Shown here piece by piece: positions 44,490-55,297 of a DNA stretch of 64,000 nt. Under the pieces are notes generated by a model. It did no database searches. It saw only the letters and a program-made list of their open reading frames with translations, and had not been told where the DNA came from. The stretch lies in contig AJFK01000202.1 in NCBI GenBank assembly GCA_000467715.1, forward strand, positions 239,855 through 303,854, in the 5' to 3' direction. The position numbers were made by a program, and so were the translations under genes. The DNA comes from Hysterium pulicare CBS 123377. Lineage: Eukaryota > Ascomycota > Dothideomycetes > Hysteriales > Hysteriaceae. Positions within the stretch are counted from its first letter, which is position 1, and every line of letters begins with the position of its first letter.

Positions 44490-45695
44490 ATGTCGCTCAA
44501 GTTTGGCCTGAATCTGCAAAAGAAAACACAGAATGGAATAAACCGCCCAGCTCCTGCCAAACGGAAAGCTGTGTTTGATGAGGACGAGGATGCTGAAGAA
44601 AAGCCTAAAGCCATTGAGGGAGCCGAAGAGATTGGGGAGTTTGACTTTGAGAAGGGGACCAAAGCCACTCAAAAACCTGCTGAAACGAAGCTTTCTCTCA
44701 AGCCGAAACTTCACCCTACTAGGCCGCCGTCTTTGAAGAGCAAAGCAAAGAATGACGACCCTACGCGACATGGCAATTCCGCCAGTCTTCAAGCGTCTAC
44801 GAAGAAAGCAGACGAAGCTTTGGAGATAGATCCTTCTATTTACGATTACGATGCGGCATATGATGCTCTGCATGCTAAGACGGCTGCTAAACAAGCTGCC
44901 GAACGCGAAGATGCACTCCAACGCAAACCAAAGTACATGGAGAAGTTGTACGAGTCTGCAGAGGTCAGAAAACGGGACCAGCTACGAGCAAAGGACAAAT
45001 TATTACAAAAGGAACGAGAGGCCGAAGGAGATGAGTTTGCAGACAAGGAGAAGTTCGTGACTGAGGCATACAAACACCAGCAGGAAGAGGTGCGGCGGTT
45101 GGAGGAAGAGGAGAAAAAGCGTCAAGAAGAGGAAGACCGCAAGAAGAGTAAACTTGGTATGCAAGGCTTCTACCGCAAGATGATGGATGAGGATGAGAAA
45201 AGGCACCAAGAGGCCATGGAAGCTGCAGCCCAAGCAACACAACCTGGCACGCAGCCCGCAGAAGGGATCCCGAAGGAGAAGTCCGATACCGATTATGCTC
45301 GAGAGCTCAACGAGAAAGGCCAGAACATCATTATCAATGAGGAAGGCCAAGTCGCAGACAAGAGACAGTTGCTCACTGCGGGTTTGAACGTTGTTTCGAA
45401 GCCCAAAAGCACGACTGCGATGCCTACCTCATCTGCACGTCCATCAGGACCCCAGACAGCTTATAAAGGTCGCGATGCTGCACAGAGAGCCACCAGGGAA
45501 CGGCAGTCACGAATGCTCGAGGATCAGCTCGAACAAGCGACTAAGCGCGCTGCCGATGAAGAGGCCGAGGAGCGGAGTAAGCTGGAACACGCTGCTAAGA
45601 GTCGAAAGACAGAAGGCGACATTAGCAGTGCAAAAGAAAGATATCTTCAGAGGAAAAGGGAGGCTGCCGCCGCTGCTGCAAAGGGGCCATCATAA
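44490..45695 (+). CDS. NSRP1: Nuclear speckle splicing regulator NSRP1-like (CCDC55 family)
   Basis: This is an intronless gene of 401 residues. NSRP1 proteins bind splicing factors and affect alternative splicing in animals; the fungal role is not established. The N-terminal signature MSLKFGLNLQKK is typical. The conserved family segment is LEIDPSIYDYDAAYDAL followed by RKPKYMEKLYESAEVRK and FADKEKFVTEAYKHQQEE. A charged coiled coil rich in Glu, Lys and Arg follows, then KLGMQGFYRKMMDEDEKRH. The C-terminal part is Lys/Arg/Glu-rich and likely disordered. The start was chosen at the family's MSLKFGL rather than at the upstream extension of the frame. It is divergently paired with the NFKBIL1-like gene. 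Confidence 0.88.
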   Translation: MSLKFGLNLQKKTQNGINRPAPAKRKAVFDEDEDAEEKPKAIEGAEEIGEFDFEKGTKATQKPAETKLSLKPKLHPTRPPSLKSKAKNDDPTRHGNSASLQASTKKADEALEIDPSIYDYDAAYDALHAKTAAKQAAEREDALQRKPKYMEKLYESAEVRKRDQLRAKDKLLQKEREAEGDEFADKEKFVTEAYKHQQEEVRRLEEEEKKRQEEEDRKKSKLGMQGFYRKMMDEDEKRHQEAMEAAAQATQPGTQPAEGIPKEKSDTDYARELNEKGQNIIINEEGQVADKRQLLTAGLNVVSKPKSTTAMPTSSARPSGPQTAYKGRDAAQRATRERQSRMLEDQLEQATKRAADEEAEERSKLEHAAKSRKTEGDISSAKERYLQRKREAAAAAAKGPS

Positions 45696-47551
45696 TGATA
45701 ACTCTAGCTCAAAGCAAACATTACACCACCAACGAAAGGGCAATGACTCGTGACTGTCTACTGTAATGCTATTACACGTAACGATGCTGGCCGGTTTCGA
45801 AAATACCAATAGCTTTATTCATATCAAATATAACACATCCGTACCCTCGAACTGCGGCAATCCATAATCTGTTCTAGCCGACTCCTTCTATGCTTGACAA
45901 AAACCTCAACACTATTGGAATATTCTACTCCTATGAGCAAACATCAGCAGCAAACAGTGATGATGGGCTATATCAACTCACCAATATCCTTCATCAAGGA
46001 ATCACGGCTTCCAACCAACAAACACCAAGCCTGTAAACTTCGACGCTATCATCCAGAGTCCCAGAGTGGATCACAATGTAGCCTTCACATCCCTCCCCTC
46101 CTCCCTCTGCCTCTTTACCAACGGTACTTCCACAATCCCCACCAAAAGAAGTCTTGACCGCCACTCCGGTCTCCGAGATGAAGCGATACTTTTAGGCTCG
46201 CCTTTGATTTCGAGGGACGAAGCTGGGCTAGTGACATTTATCGAGAAAGCGCTGCCCGTGTTCTTCCGGCGCCAGATACAGTGACAACGAAGCTATCTCA
46301 AATGCCAATGGGTATGCACATTACACTAATACGAAAAGCAGAACACGGTCTTCAAAGTTTCGCTAGTAAATTCGTAAGTAAGCTTACCACAGACACAACT
46401 TCCTTTGCCCATCTCTAGTCAAGTTGAGCGCGTGTAACTTCATTTCGCAATCGGAACCTTGAAGCTATCGGTGCCAAAGAACTACAATTCCCGGACATTC
46501 GTGCTTCGTTCAAGCTGAGCTTAAGTGCCACTCATTCGGATGCAGAGAGAGATTTTTCTGTTTTGAAGTGGAATTCATGGGGAGCCAATTATTCCACGTC
46601 TTCAGCTGACTTTTCCTATTCGGGTCATGAGACAAGGTTGAACACCTACCTGGCTGGCCATTTCAAACATCCACCATCTAGCCTTCTCTCAACTAAAAGT
46701 TTTCCAGGACCTTAGATACTCGTCTTACGCTGCTGGAACTGACTTACCACTGTTGGCGCAGTCGAAGGACTGGCCACATACCGGTTCCTTAGTCCTGGCA
46801 ACGTGCTCTACCGTTAGAGGCAGGACAATCAATATCTACATTAGTATTGGGTGTGCATGTATAGCCTGAGACTTCACTATTACGTTCTCGTTTCCTTCTT
46901 CACAACTTTTCGTCTGGCTTCCATATTTCTAACATTTATCGCCGAGCTGTTTCCAAGTCTCACCGCCGTCTCTTCAAAATGGCTGATTAGCACGGCCATA
47001 CCTGTTAATATCTCCGAATCCTCATCGACCGCATTATTTTCTCCTAACCCGTTCTCTCATGGTCCATCGCTGTCGGTTAAGCCGGCTGTGTCATTTAGCT
47101 AGGCCACATGCCTGAGTTTTGACTCTGCCTGAGGAATCTCTAAGAGCATGGATTATCGCTAGGTTAGTCGAACTCTGCCATGCAGAACTGACATGGTGGC
47201 TTGAAAACTCGGCACAAGACCAGAGGTTTGAAATTTTTTTCGCTTGGTCCTTCCTGGTCGTACCAATGGCGTGTCTGGAATGTGACTCTCCAGACGAAAG
47301 CGGAAGTGTACATTTTCTCCGGAGCAACACCATGACTTCAAATCTCAAACATTCTCCCATATCCGACGATTGCTTCTCAATCCATTGTTCAAAGCTGAGA
47401 CACCTGTGAAGATGGATGGCTATAAATGCCAGGTCGATTTGTGCTGCTGACATTCACAGGTCATACACTAACCATGTCTCTTTTCCTTTACCATTATATT
47501 TGAATATACTCATCGGCGCCATCAATCCCATATAGAGATTCATAAAACATA
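45696..47551. other. Gene-poor interval containing a decayed gene
   Basis: Apart from the relic at 46066-46715 I see no gene in this 1.9-kb interval. Frames at 46851-47102 and 47119-47409 are open for 80-95 codons but unlike known families; whether they belong to the relic or to nothing is unclear. Confidence 0.4.
46066..46715 (+). pseudogene. Decayed gene of unknown family
   Basis: Protein-like sequence is spread over two frames. One frame gives DEAILLGSPLISRDEAGLV and FIEKALPVFFRRQIQ, then stops at 46282. A second frame from 46281 gives VTTKLSQMPMGMHITLIRKA and HGLQSFASKF, then a well-formed intron (GTAAGTAAGC to CATCTCTAG, about 46373-46418). After it comes an in-frame TGA (46425-46427). 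The same frame then stays open for 95 codons (LEAIGAKELQFPDIRASFKL, SATHSDAERDFSVLKW, HETRLNTYLAGHFK). The smooth protein character on both sides of the breaks suggests a gene that has lost function. I cannot name the family. Confidence 0.4.
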
Positions 47552-49260
47552 ATGTCGGCATTAGGGAAGGCCTGTATTGGCTGTAAGGCACCTGATTTCA
47601 AGTGTGACGCTGTCATCAGTGGCAAAATGAAAGGTAAATCATACACATTCATCGATAGTTCACGACTAACAAGCTCATCTCTGTAGAAGTCACTCTGTCT
47701 GACTATACCAGTGCTGGTCAATGGCTCATGCTGCTCTTCATTCCCGCAGCCTTTTCCTTTGTTTGCCCTACCGAAGTCCTCGCCTTCCAAAATTGCCTCG
47801 ACGAATTCTATGATCGTAACTGTGCCGTAGCCTTCGCCTCCGTAGACACCAAACACTCTCTTTGGCACTGGCAGAACGTGCCGAGGCAGTACGGAGGATT
47901 GGGAAGCGTGGACGTTCCTCTCCTGAGCGACGCTAATCATCGCATGAGCGCGGACTATGGGGTGTTGGTTGCAGAGCAGGGCATTTGTTTAAGAGGCATG
48001 TTCATAATAGATAACGAGGGTATTGTTCAACAGGTATGTGGTTGCATCATGGTATAGCTTGGCCGGAAGCCTTTTATTGGGCATTCTGGTTACTATATCA
48101 CTTCATGTTTTATCTACGTCTCTGGTCTGCACCAAGATCTTACTTCTAAGCAGATAACCATCAATAACCATACAGTCGGTCGTTCAGTCCTAGAAGCACT
48201 CCGCCTCCTTGAAGCTTTTCAAGCAGTGGCCAAACACGGTGTCCTCTGCCCGATCGACTGGAAGCCCTCGTCGGACGCCCAAGATACTCTAAGCACCATC
48301 AGCAACACTCTCGTCGAATCTTATGACGATCGACTCGCTAACCTCCAAGCTGAATTTGGCGGCGTCCCAGTCACTGACCTAGATGCGAAACATGGCAAAA
48401 GTAATCCCACCTCGACTGGCCCTGCAAGTCCCAGCGAGACCCAAGTTTCCACCTCTGAAGAAGCCAAGCATCGTCCAAGCAGTATATCCTCGGCAAATGT
48501 TCCTGATGCTCCCATCCAGCGTAATCCGAGTCCCGAACAAACCAAACATCGACAAAGCAGCTCGAGCAACTCAGGCCTCGCAAGCCCCCAGAATCGCAGT
48601 GGTCGCCCCGAGGAGCTCAAGCGTAGGCCAACCATGACCGGAAGGCCAAGTTTCAGTCGCCGTCCCAGCAGCAACAGCAGCAGCGTTGGCAGAGGTCACC
48701 AAGGCCGCATGTCGAGCTTTAGCGCCGCTCAAATGCCAGAATGGGAGTCTCGTCGTGGGTCGCAAGTCTTTCTCACATTCGCAGAGCCAACAATGGGCTC
48801 TCCACCACCACCCACCCCCATACGCCCAAACACCCCCAGACCCAACGCTCCCTCCTACGTTGAAGCTCCCCACCCCCTCCTATCACCTCGCATCCTCCAT
48901 AATCACAATCCCTCCCTCTCACATCTCAACTCCGGTAGCCAGCTCACGCCACGCAACGACTCCAAATCCGCAATGGCCGCAATGGTCGCCGCCGCCGCCG
49001 GCGAAAACGGAAAACCTGACTCTGCGCAAGAAAGAGTGATCGCTCAGCTCGGTAAATCCGGCCTCGGGAACTTGTCGCCGGGCCATCAGACGCGATTGCA
49101 GGCGACATTTGAGGCTATCAAGAAGATGAGTACGGGGTTGACGAGTCCGAGGACTGAGGCGCCGGTTGTGCAGAGGGATAGGGGTGGTGGGGCGTCAGCT
49201 GTGGTGTCAAGAGCGGGAGGACCGCAGGTTGTGAGTTATTTTGATGTTTTGCCTGAGTAG
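47552..49260 (+). CDS. 2-Cys peroxiredoxin (AhpC/Prx1 type) with a long disordered C-terminal extension
   Basis: Typical 2-Cys peroxiredoxins reduce peroxides with thioredoxin. Exons are 47552-47633, 47687-48033 and 48154-49260, giving 511 residues. The first ~205 residues are a complete domain: the peroxidatic cysteine is Cys54 in [13 protein letters not shown] and GGLG follow, and the resolving cysteine is Cys175 in HGVLCPIDW. Classical enzymes end about 25 residues later. Here another ~305 residues follow, rich in Ser, Pro, Asn and Arg with repeated KHRPSS-type motifs and almost no hydrophobic core, so disordered. The GGLG loop is kept, but the usual C-terminal YF element that makes eukaryotic enzymes peroxide-sensitive is not at its place. 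The third exon reads without a break from domain into tail, so this is not an artefact of frame choice. The function of the tail is unknown. Confidence 0.9.
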
Positions 49261-49655
49261 CGTTTGGGGAATGGGGTTGTATGGTAGTGACTGGAGTGGG
49301 TTTTGGGTTTCGGGGCTTTTGCTATTGTCGTTCGTTTAATGGTTGTTCTTCCGTTCGCTTGATAAGGGGTTAATGGGCAGATATGTATATATCTAGTCTT
49401 TGGACTGTGGTTTATTTTTATCATTTCGGCAGTAATATCATAGGTAATAGTGGTATCGGGCTTGGACATAATCTTACCCAGGATTTCAAGTACATATCCA
49501 CGAAAGCATCACGACGCTATCTTGTAGATTCTGTAACCCTTCGTTGGTTTATAGATTTCCCAGGTCCCGATGTTTGAAGTAAGCCAAGTAGTATACCTTT
49601 CATATATCAAAGATGCAAATGAACCAAGCTGAAAGTGAAAAAAATGTAATAAATA
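49261..49655. other. Convergent intergenic DNA
   Basis: This lies between the 3' ends of the peroxiredoxin and RING genes. A short inverted repeat (TGTAATA/TATTACA, 49645-49660) overlaps the RING stop codon. No gene is seen. Confidence 0.4.
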
Positions 49656-51280
49656 TTACACCTCTAATATCACAGCTTCCTCACTTCTATTTACATCCCC
49701 TTTCTCCTTCGCCTTCTCTTTACCCTTCCCAGGCCCCTTCTCCTTCTCCCCTTTTACTTTCACCGCCTCCCCACAAACATGTATTCTCACCCTCTGCGTA
49801 ACCTTCTTCCTACACATCGGACACTTACTCGGCCTCAACGGAAAATTTGCATGTCGTACCGGCATACTGATATCCGCACACCACTGACACATAACCATAT
49901 GTCCACACGGCATACACGCAATATTCGCTAATTGCGAATAACAGACTTGGCAATCTAGCTTCACAGTCATTTCCTCTTCTGTCTTTGGCGAGGGCCGGTT
50001 GTCGCTGTCGAGACCCTTGGACGGGACTTCGGGGGCGGATAGGCGCATGGCGATGCGTTCGCGAGTTATGTTTATGAGGCTGGAGGAGGCGCGGTCAAGG
50101 GCTAGGATGCGACGGGCGATTTCGTCTTCGTCGAATTCGATGCGGCGACGGCGGGCTTCGAGGGCGTTTGGATCAGTGTTTGTGCGGGCACCTGAAGCGG
50201 CGGATGAGGAACTCGCCCTCGTTATGTCTGTGGCGTCACTACGGAGGCTGGGAAGGGCAGTTATTGCTCTTTCTGGAGGTCCATCGAATCCGCTCGGACG
50301 ATCTCGTATGCTATGTGAAGCAGGTTGTGTGGAATCTGTAGGTGGCTGCCGTATCTCGTCTGGAAGCAGCTGCTGTGTGTCATCTTGTCGTTGCAGCTCT
50401 GCTCGTCTATATCGCTCCCACGCGCTGTTGTAGAAGACTGTGAGAGGTGATTGGTAGTCATCACTCTGTACTTCTTCTCGTGTGCCAAAAACCCGGGTGA
50501 TGCGTTCAACAGCACGCTGTGACATACTTGGAGATGGGCCAGGCCGTCGAGGGTATCCTTCTCGAGGCATACGATTGTCTTCGACGTTCCTTCTTGCGGG
50601 TTGATTCTCCGTTTCGTGGTCTGAGACTTCTTCAAGCAGGCTATCCAGGGCTTCGTCTAGCGAGCGTTCAGGCTCGGAAGCTGCTTCGATCTCGGTCGGT
50701 AGTTGGAGTATCCTCGTTCTGTTCTCAGCTCTACTAGCGTCGTTGAGTCGTCCCGCTCTTAATTGATCTAGTGTTCGTGGCAAATATCCCGGAGCGACGT
50801 CCTTGAAAGGTTCACCAATAACAGCTATTCGTTCTTCACTCCCGTCTTCTTTCCTAACTATTCTATATCCCTGATGAAACTCAAACCATCGCTCGAGGAA
50901 TTCATTCTGGTCAGGCACAAGAGGTATGTGAGTTTGGAACGGCTGGAGGGGAGGGTCCGTCGATGCTAATCTATTGTTCCAGAATTCTAAGGGATGATAT
51001 CAAAGACGTCAGAATCTTAAGTACGGTGAATTGGTGGGCAAAGTAATGATTTAGATGTGAAGAAGAGTCAGCTACCTTTGCAGAACCAACAGTAGCTTTG
51101 CCATCGTGTTCCTCGCTGTACAAAGCCGACTCCATCAATATATACGGAATAGGTCCTTGAATGAAGTCGTTCGTCGGCACATGCGCAGCAATTCGAAGTG
51201 GAAGTGAGACGACATGATGTTGCCAGCTTATGCGGACAGTGTTCAGCAAGCCGTGGTACATCTGCAGTGAGAGTACCCAT
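49656..51280 (-). CDS. RING-finger protein, probable E3 ubiquitin ligase
   Basis: Exons are 51076-51280 and 49656-50986 (minus), giving 511 residues. The N-terminal exon has cysteine pairs (CCAC near residue 31 and CWFC at 64-67) around DGVGFVQRGTRWQSYCWFC, which looks like a small zinc-binding unit; splicing joins it to EFWNNRLASTDPPLQPF. A RING of C3HC4 type occupies about residues 414-460 (CQVCYSQL, ACMPCGHMVMCQWC, CPMCRKK), with all eight zinc ligands present. The RING sits close to the C-terminus, as in MULAN/neuralized-type ligases, and is followed by a Lys/Glu/Gly-rich tail. The middle is acidic or Arg-rich and mostly disordered. Substrate and location are unknown. The N-terminal reading frame was chosen because only that frame splices cleanly into the second exon. 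Confidence 0.82.
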
Positions 51281-51616
51281 GATGGACGTTCGATGGATTA
51301 CAAAGGCGGGGGTCCGATGGCGGAGGAGAGCTACATATAGGAGAGTCTTGAGGGGCGGGATGAGGAGGCAGACAAGTAACTACGACCGGTGCTCGAGGGT
51401 CATTGCATTCAAGGCGTACAAAGGTAAGGAAGTGTGTGGACGGACGAGGCTGTGGCGTTGGGGATTGATTGTGAATTGTGAAAGGCAAAGGGAGTGGGGC
51501 ATGAACCTTTGACAGCTCCGACAGCTGTGGTCGCTAAACGTCAGCGGACTCACCTTCTTCACGAAACTCATCATGAATACTATCGCAATTCATCTACATT
51601 TGCTCAGAACCCCTTC
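51281..51616. promoter_or_regulatory. Divergent promoter region RING gene / Nudix gene
   Basis: This 336-bp interval separates divergent start codons and should hold both promoters; no gene is visible and no motif stood out. Confidence 0.45.
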
Positions 51617-52612
51617 ATGTTACCTCGACTCAGGCTGAACCTTCGCCATCTGAGCACCTGTCAACCCAAAGCTCCATTCAACGTCGCCACCATGTCTAGC
51701 TTCACGCTTCCTGATTCGAACCCTTCATGCACCGTCAACCTACCCTCAAATCTCACCCAGGAACAGCTATTAAAGTTCCCGGCGTTCAAAAATTGGATAT
51801 CCACTCTTCAGCACTCGTTATCGCTGCAAGAGGAGAAGGAGCATACTTTCCATGGAGCACCCTACAAGCTGAGGAAGATCGACGTGCAGTCAGTCGACTG
51901 GTTCGGCAAAGAAAAGCTAGGATTCGTCAAGTTGCAAGCCGAAGTAACGAACGATAAGGAGGAATGGCTTCCTGGGGCTGTTTTCCTCAGAGGAGGAAGT
52001 GTTGGAATGCTCGTAAGCTCCTTATACCGATATACGGCCAGATTGAATTGCTAATTTGTGAATCGCACGTAGCTCATCCTCCAGCCTGACGACGTACCAG
52101 AACACACAGAAACAGACAAGCATGTTCTGCTCACAGTACAGCCACGTATAGCAGCTGGGAGCCTCGCACTCGCGGAATTACCTGCCGGCATGCTCGACGA
52201 TGGGACATTCTCTGGCAAAGCCGCACAGGAGATATCGGAAGAGACTGGTCTCGAGGTTCCGGAAAAGGAATTGGTAGATATGACAAAACTGGCACTATCA
52301 CAAACAACTACGTCGCCCACAACACAGAAAGGGAGTGAAGGGAAAGATCTGAAGGAAAAGCTCCAGAATGCAATGTACCCTAGTCCGGGCGGTTGCGACG
52401 AATTCGTCCCGCTCTTCCTCTACCAAAAGCGTGTACCACGTTCTCAGCTAGATGATTGGCGAGGGAAGCTGACGGGTCTAAGAGACGAAGGAGAGAAGAT
52501 CACTATCAAGTTAGTGCGACTCGAAGAACTGTGGAAGGAAGGTGGACGAGATGCGAAAGCGCTGGCAGCTCTGGCTATGTACGAGGGTCTTCGGAAAGAA
52601 GGGAAGGTCTAG
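51617..52612 (+). CDS. Nudix hydrolase, ADP-sugar diphosphatase-like
   Basis: This family (human NUDT14, yeast Ysa1 relatives) hydrolyses ADP-ribose, ADP-glucose or UDP-sugars to AMP or UMP and a sugar phosphate. Exons are 51617-52012 and 52073-52612, giving 311 residues. The Nudix box reads PAGMLDDGTFSGKAAQEI followed by SEETGLEV. It keeps the glutamates of the EExG part that bind Mg2+, but has Gln where REUxEE normally has Arg, and a Gly where the first Glu of the box would be. The first ATG gives a basic leader (MLPRLRLNLRHLS) that could direct import into mitochondria, and a second in-frame ATG at 51692 would give a cytosolic form. The substrate cannot be fixed from sequence. Downstream, PSPGGCDEFVPLFLYQKRV is typical of the fungal members. 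Confidence 0.85.
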
Positions 52613-53087
52613 GATCTGGTCTAGAACAACTTTTTGTGTTGGTGTTACGACGCTCGTACGCTTCCTTCACCGTCACCTAGAACCCATTTTCACCGAGAGG
52701 ACAGAGTCCGTCCATCGTCCGCCTAGTCGACAGGATTTGGCAGTATCTATATTATAGATTAAATAAAGCCCTCATCCGGTTCACCTCAAATAGAACTATC
52801 TCAGGGATATATCTAAGGGACCGGGTGGAGGGGAACTTGCTATTGGCGAATTAGCTAGTGAATGATAATGCAAAGGTCACGAATCCTGACTATAGTTAAG
52901 CAAGTAACAAATAAGAATGAAAAGCCCGATGCTCCGTACATGACTCGAAAATCTTTGTAAAGGAGTTGGTACGTTGGGATTTGGACGGCTGACTCATGTC
53001 TGACTAAAGGGCTATCTCATTTTGCCAAGCTCCAACCTTTCCACGACTCAACGACTGTCTATGTTCACTTGATTATCTTGTAAACGC
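52613..53087. other. Convergent intergenic DNA
   Basis: This lies between the 3' ends of the Nudix and CorA-like genes. I see no gene in it. Confidence 0.4.
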
Positions 53088-54645
53088 CTAGATGATGCCC
53101 GACTTTGGACGCCGCCTTCGGATTTGTTGGGACCAAGTAAGTCTGGTCCTTTCCAAGCTGCTATTTGTAATATCAAACGGAAACCAAGCAATAAAACAAA
53201 CAATCAGAAGCAAGGGCACCGCCACAGCAAAGTAGACCCAAAACTTATCACTCCATGGAGCAACCTTATCTGACATGGAGAAGATGGTCGCAACGAAATT
53301 CAACGGAATGAAGATGAGAGCTACATAAGTCAGTCGCTTGACGTTTAACGCTTCAACCACAGATCGGCGAGTGTCCAAAAGCTGGGCCATGGATGTCCCC
53401 AAGGGTACCATTGCCTCTAGTGATGAGCTCCACTGTGCGATTTGCGAGGATAAGTACTCAATATCATTTACAACCTCGGCCCATATTTTCATCTCCCGCT
53501 CCTTGCTCTCATACTTCTCAATGTATGATTTCAAGAGGTGTAGCCTGTTCTGAGCACTAGCGGCACGGCGACGCCAAGGTTGAAGCTCGAGCAGAGTATC
53601 ATCTTTGAGTTGAAGATCAAATCTGTGGAAAAGGTGCTCATAGTGTTTGACATAACGACTTAGAAGCAGTTGGTAGGGCATCCACTCCGCAATGACAATT
53701 CTGATAGCATAATAGGATAAACTCAGTATAGTTGGCGTTCTCGCATCAAAGCCAGGAGGCTCTTCCTCGAAGTAGTGTAGGAGACTCTGAATGAGTGGAG
53801 CCCGTCTTCTACCTGACTCTAACGATGATGATATGAAAGCGGAATACGACTGCGCTTCAAGGATTTCTTCAGCACCTCCTTGCAACGGTATTTGCGGGTA
53901 TCTCTTAGAAAGGGAGGCTCCACCTTTCGAAGGCTCAATGATGTCTGCACTTGTGGGGTCCACGAGGATTAAACCTGTTCACATGGCACTGTTAGAGGTC
54001 ATCTGGCGAAGGATAAAATCCCAGTACACCTGAAAACTTACTTAACCAAGTGCCGCGATTAAGTCGTTTGCGTAGTATGGAACAGCAACTACGCGCTAGA
54101 GCAATGCGACGGCGACCAAGTGAAGGTAGAAGGTTTATACGTCGAATGATACTACAATCAAGTCTCATTGCATCTTCGGAGGAGAATCGGGCTTCTCCGA
54201 GATCTAGCACTCTCTGATAATGCAAGTGTAAAGCGTCTATCTCGAGGAATTTCGATGGCACAACCGCCATGCAAGGAGGAGGAGGGCTGGACTCAAAATC
54301 AGAAACCATCGTGTGAACGTATGTTGCGAAGAAGAGAGGATCTATATCGAACGCTGCTCCAAGGCGCTCGATTGCGCTAGGCTGAATGTTTTCGACTATC
54401 ACGAGGCGACTCAATACGTCAAGGTTGCGATCATGTTCGCTCTCCTTGGGGATCGAAACTACATCGTCAATACTTGATTTTACTGGAGCGTGTCGATGGC
54501 TTCCGTTGTGAAGATAGTCGATATAAAAAAAGTTCCCCTCAAAGTCATGAGATTGGTTCCCTCTTGAAAAAAATTCCGCCAGACCCTGGAGACTGGGATT
54601 CAACCCCGTTTGGAACTTGACGTAGTCTTCGTAGGACTGCATCAT
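53088..54645 (-). CDS. CorA-like magnesium transporter family protein
   Basis: CorA proteins are pentameric channels for Mg2+ and other divalent cations. Exons are 54042-54645 and 53088-53974 (minus), giving 496 residues. A large N-terminal cytosolic region with long helices (RLHLLKSYIEKYESKEREMK, DIEYLSSQIAQWSS) leads to two C-terminal membrane segments (LTYVALIFIPLNFVATIFSM and FWVYFAVAVPLLLIVCFIAW). Classical CorA has GMN at the end of the first one; here the place reads FSMS, as in many divergent fungal CorA-like proteins, so ion selectivity may differ. The donor of the single intron, GTAAGT after TWLS, joins to LILVDPTSA. Membrane location is firm; plasma membrane versus vacuole is not. 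It diverges from the RelA/SpoT-type gene. Confidence 0.85.
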
Positions 54646-55297
54646 TTGTCAAAGACGTTTCAAAGACATTTCTTTCAATAACCGATCGAGAGGTGATGTT
54701 GGAATATCCGTAGTCTCTACTTTGGATGTTTTATCAGCGCATCCAGAGGCTGGCATTTGAAGATTCCTTACGCGCGACTACAGTGGGAACAGCGCCCGTA
54801 GGCAACACCATAAACTAGGCGTTAAATTGCCTTGTTCCGGTGAGCTTGAAGAGTGAGGCTGAAACAAGGCTTACGTCGAACTCGCCAATGTTTTGTCTTT
54901 ATTGGTACGCTTGGGACCGCTCCTCGTATGCTTACTTTATTGTAGAAAACCTTGTCACAACAGCCCTTGCTGTAAAGTTCACGAACGCCGGTTTTGCAAC
55001 CATCGGTTTCCTTACCCAATGAATTCTGTGGAACAAAGTCCACAGTATGACCGCCCTTGCGCCTCAAGTGATGACATGCAGGTCCTTCCCCTGTTGTGGC
55101 CCCCTAGGAAAACAGTGATAGAAATACAGCTGTCCTTCGAAAACAGTACTCAATGTCATCTCAGCCTCCCCCATACGCAGACAGGTAACAACATCTGCTC
55201 AATTCATTGATCGAACCACGACGCGTCATCATCATTTCCACTATCCATTATTTGCAGCACAAACTCTACAAACGAAACGTTCTTTACGATCCCAAAC
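54646..55297. promoter_or_regulatory. Divergent promoter region CorA-like / RelA-SpoT-like
   Basis: A 652-bp segment lies between two divergent genes. No gene is seen inside it, although a spliced 5' exon of either neighbour cannot be ruled out. Confidence 0.45.

Noticed and set aside
46428-46715. hAT-type transposase dimerisation domain suggested by ATHSDAERDFS
   Set aside because: The resemblance is limited to a few residues, and the surrounding sequence does not fit the domain.
47091-47453. A 120-codon minus frame and an overlapping 96-codon plus frame near 47.1-47.45 kb
   Set aside because: Neither resembles a known protein, and they overlap on opposite strands with no splice or promoter support for either.
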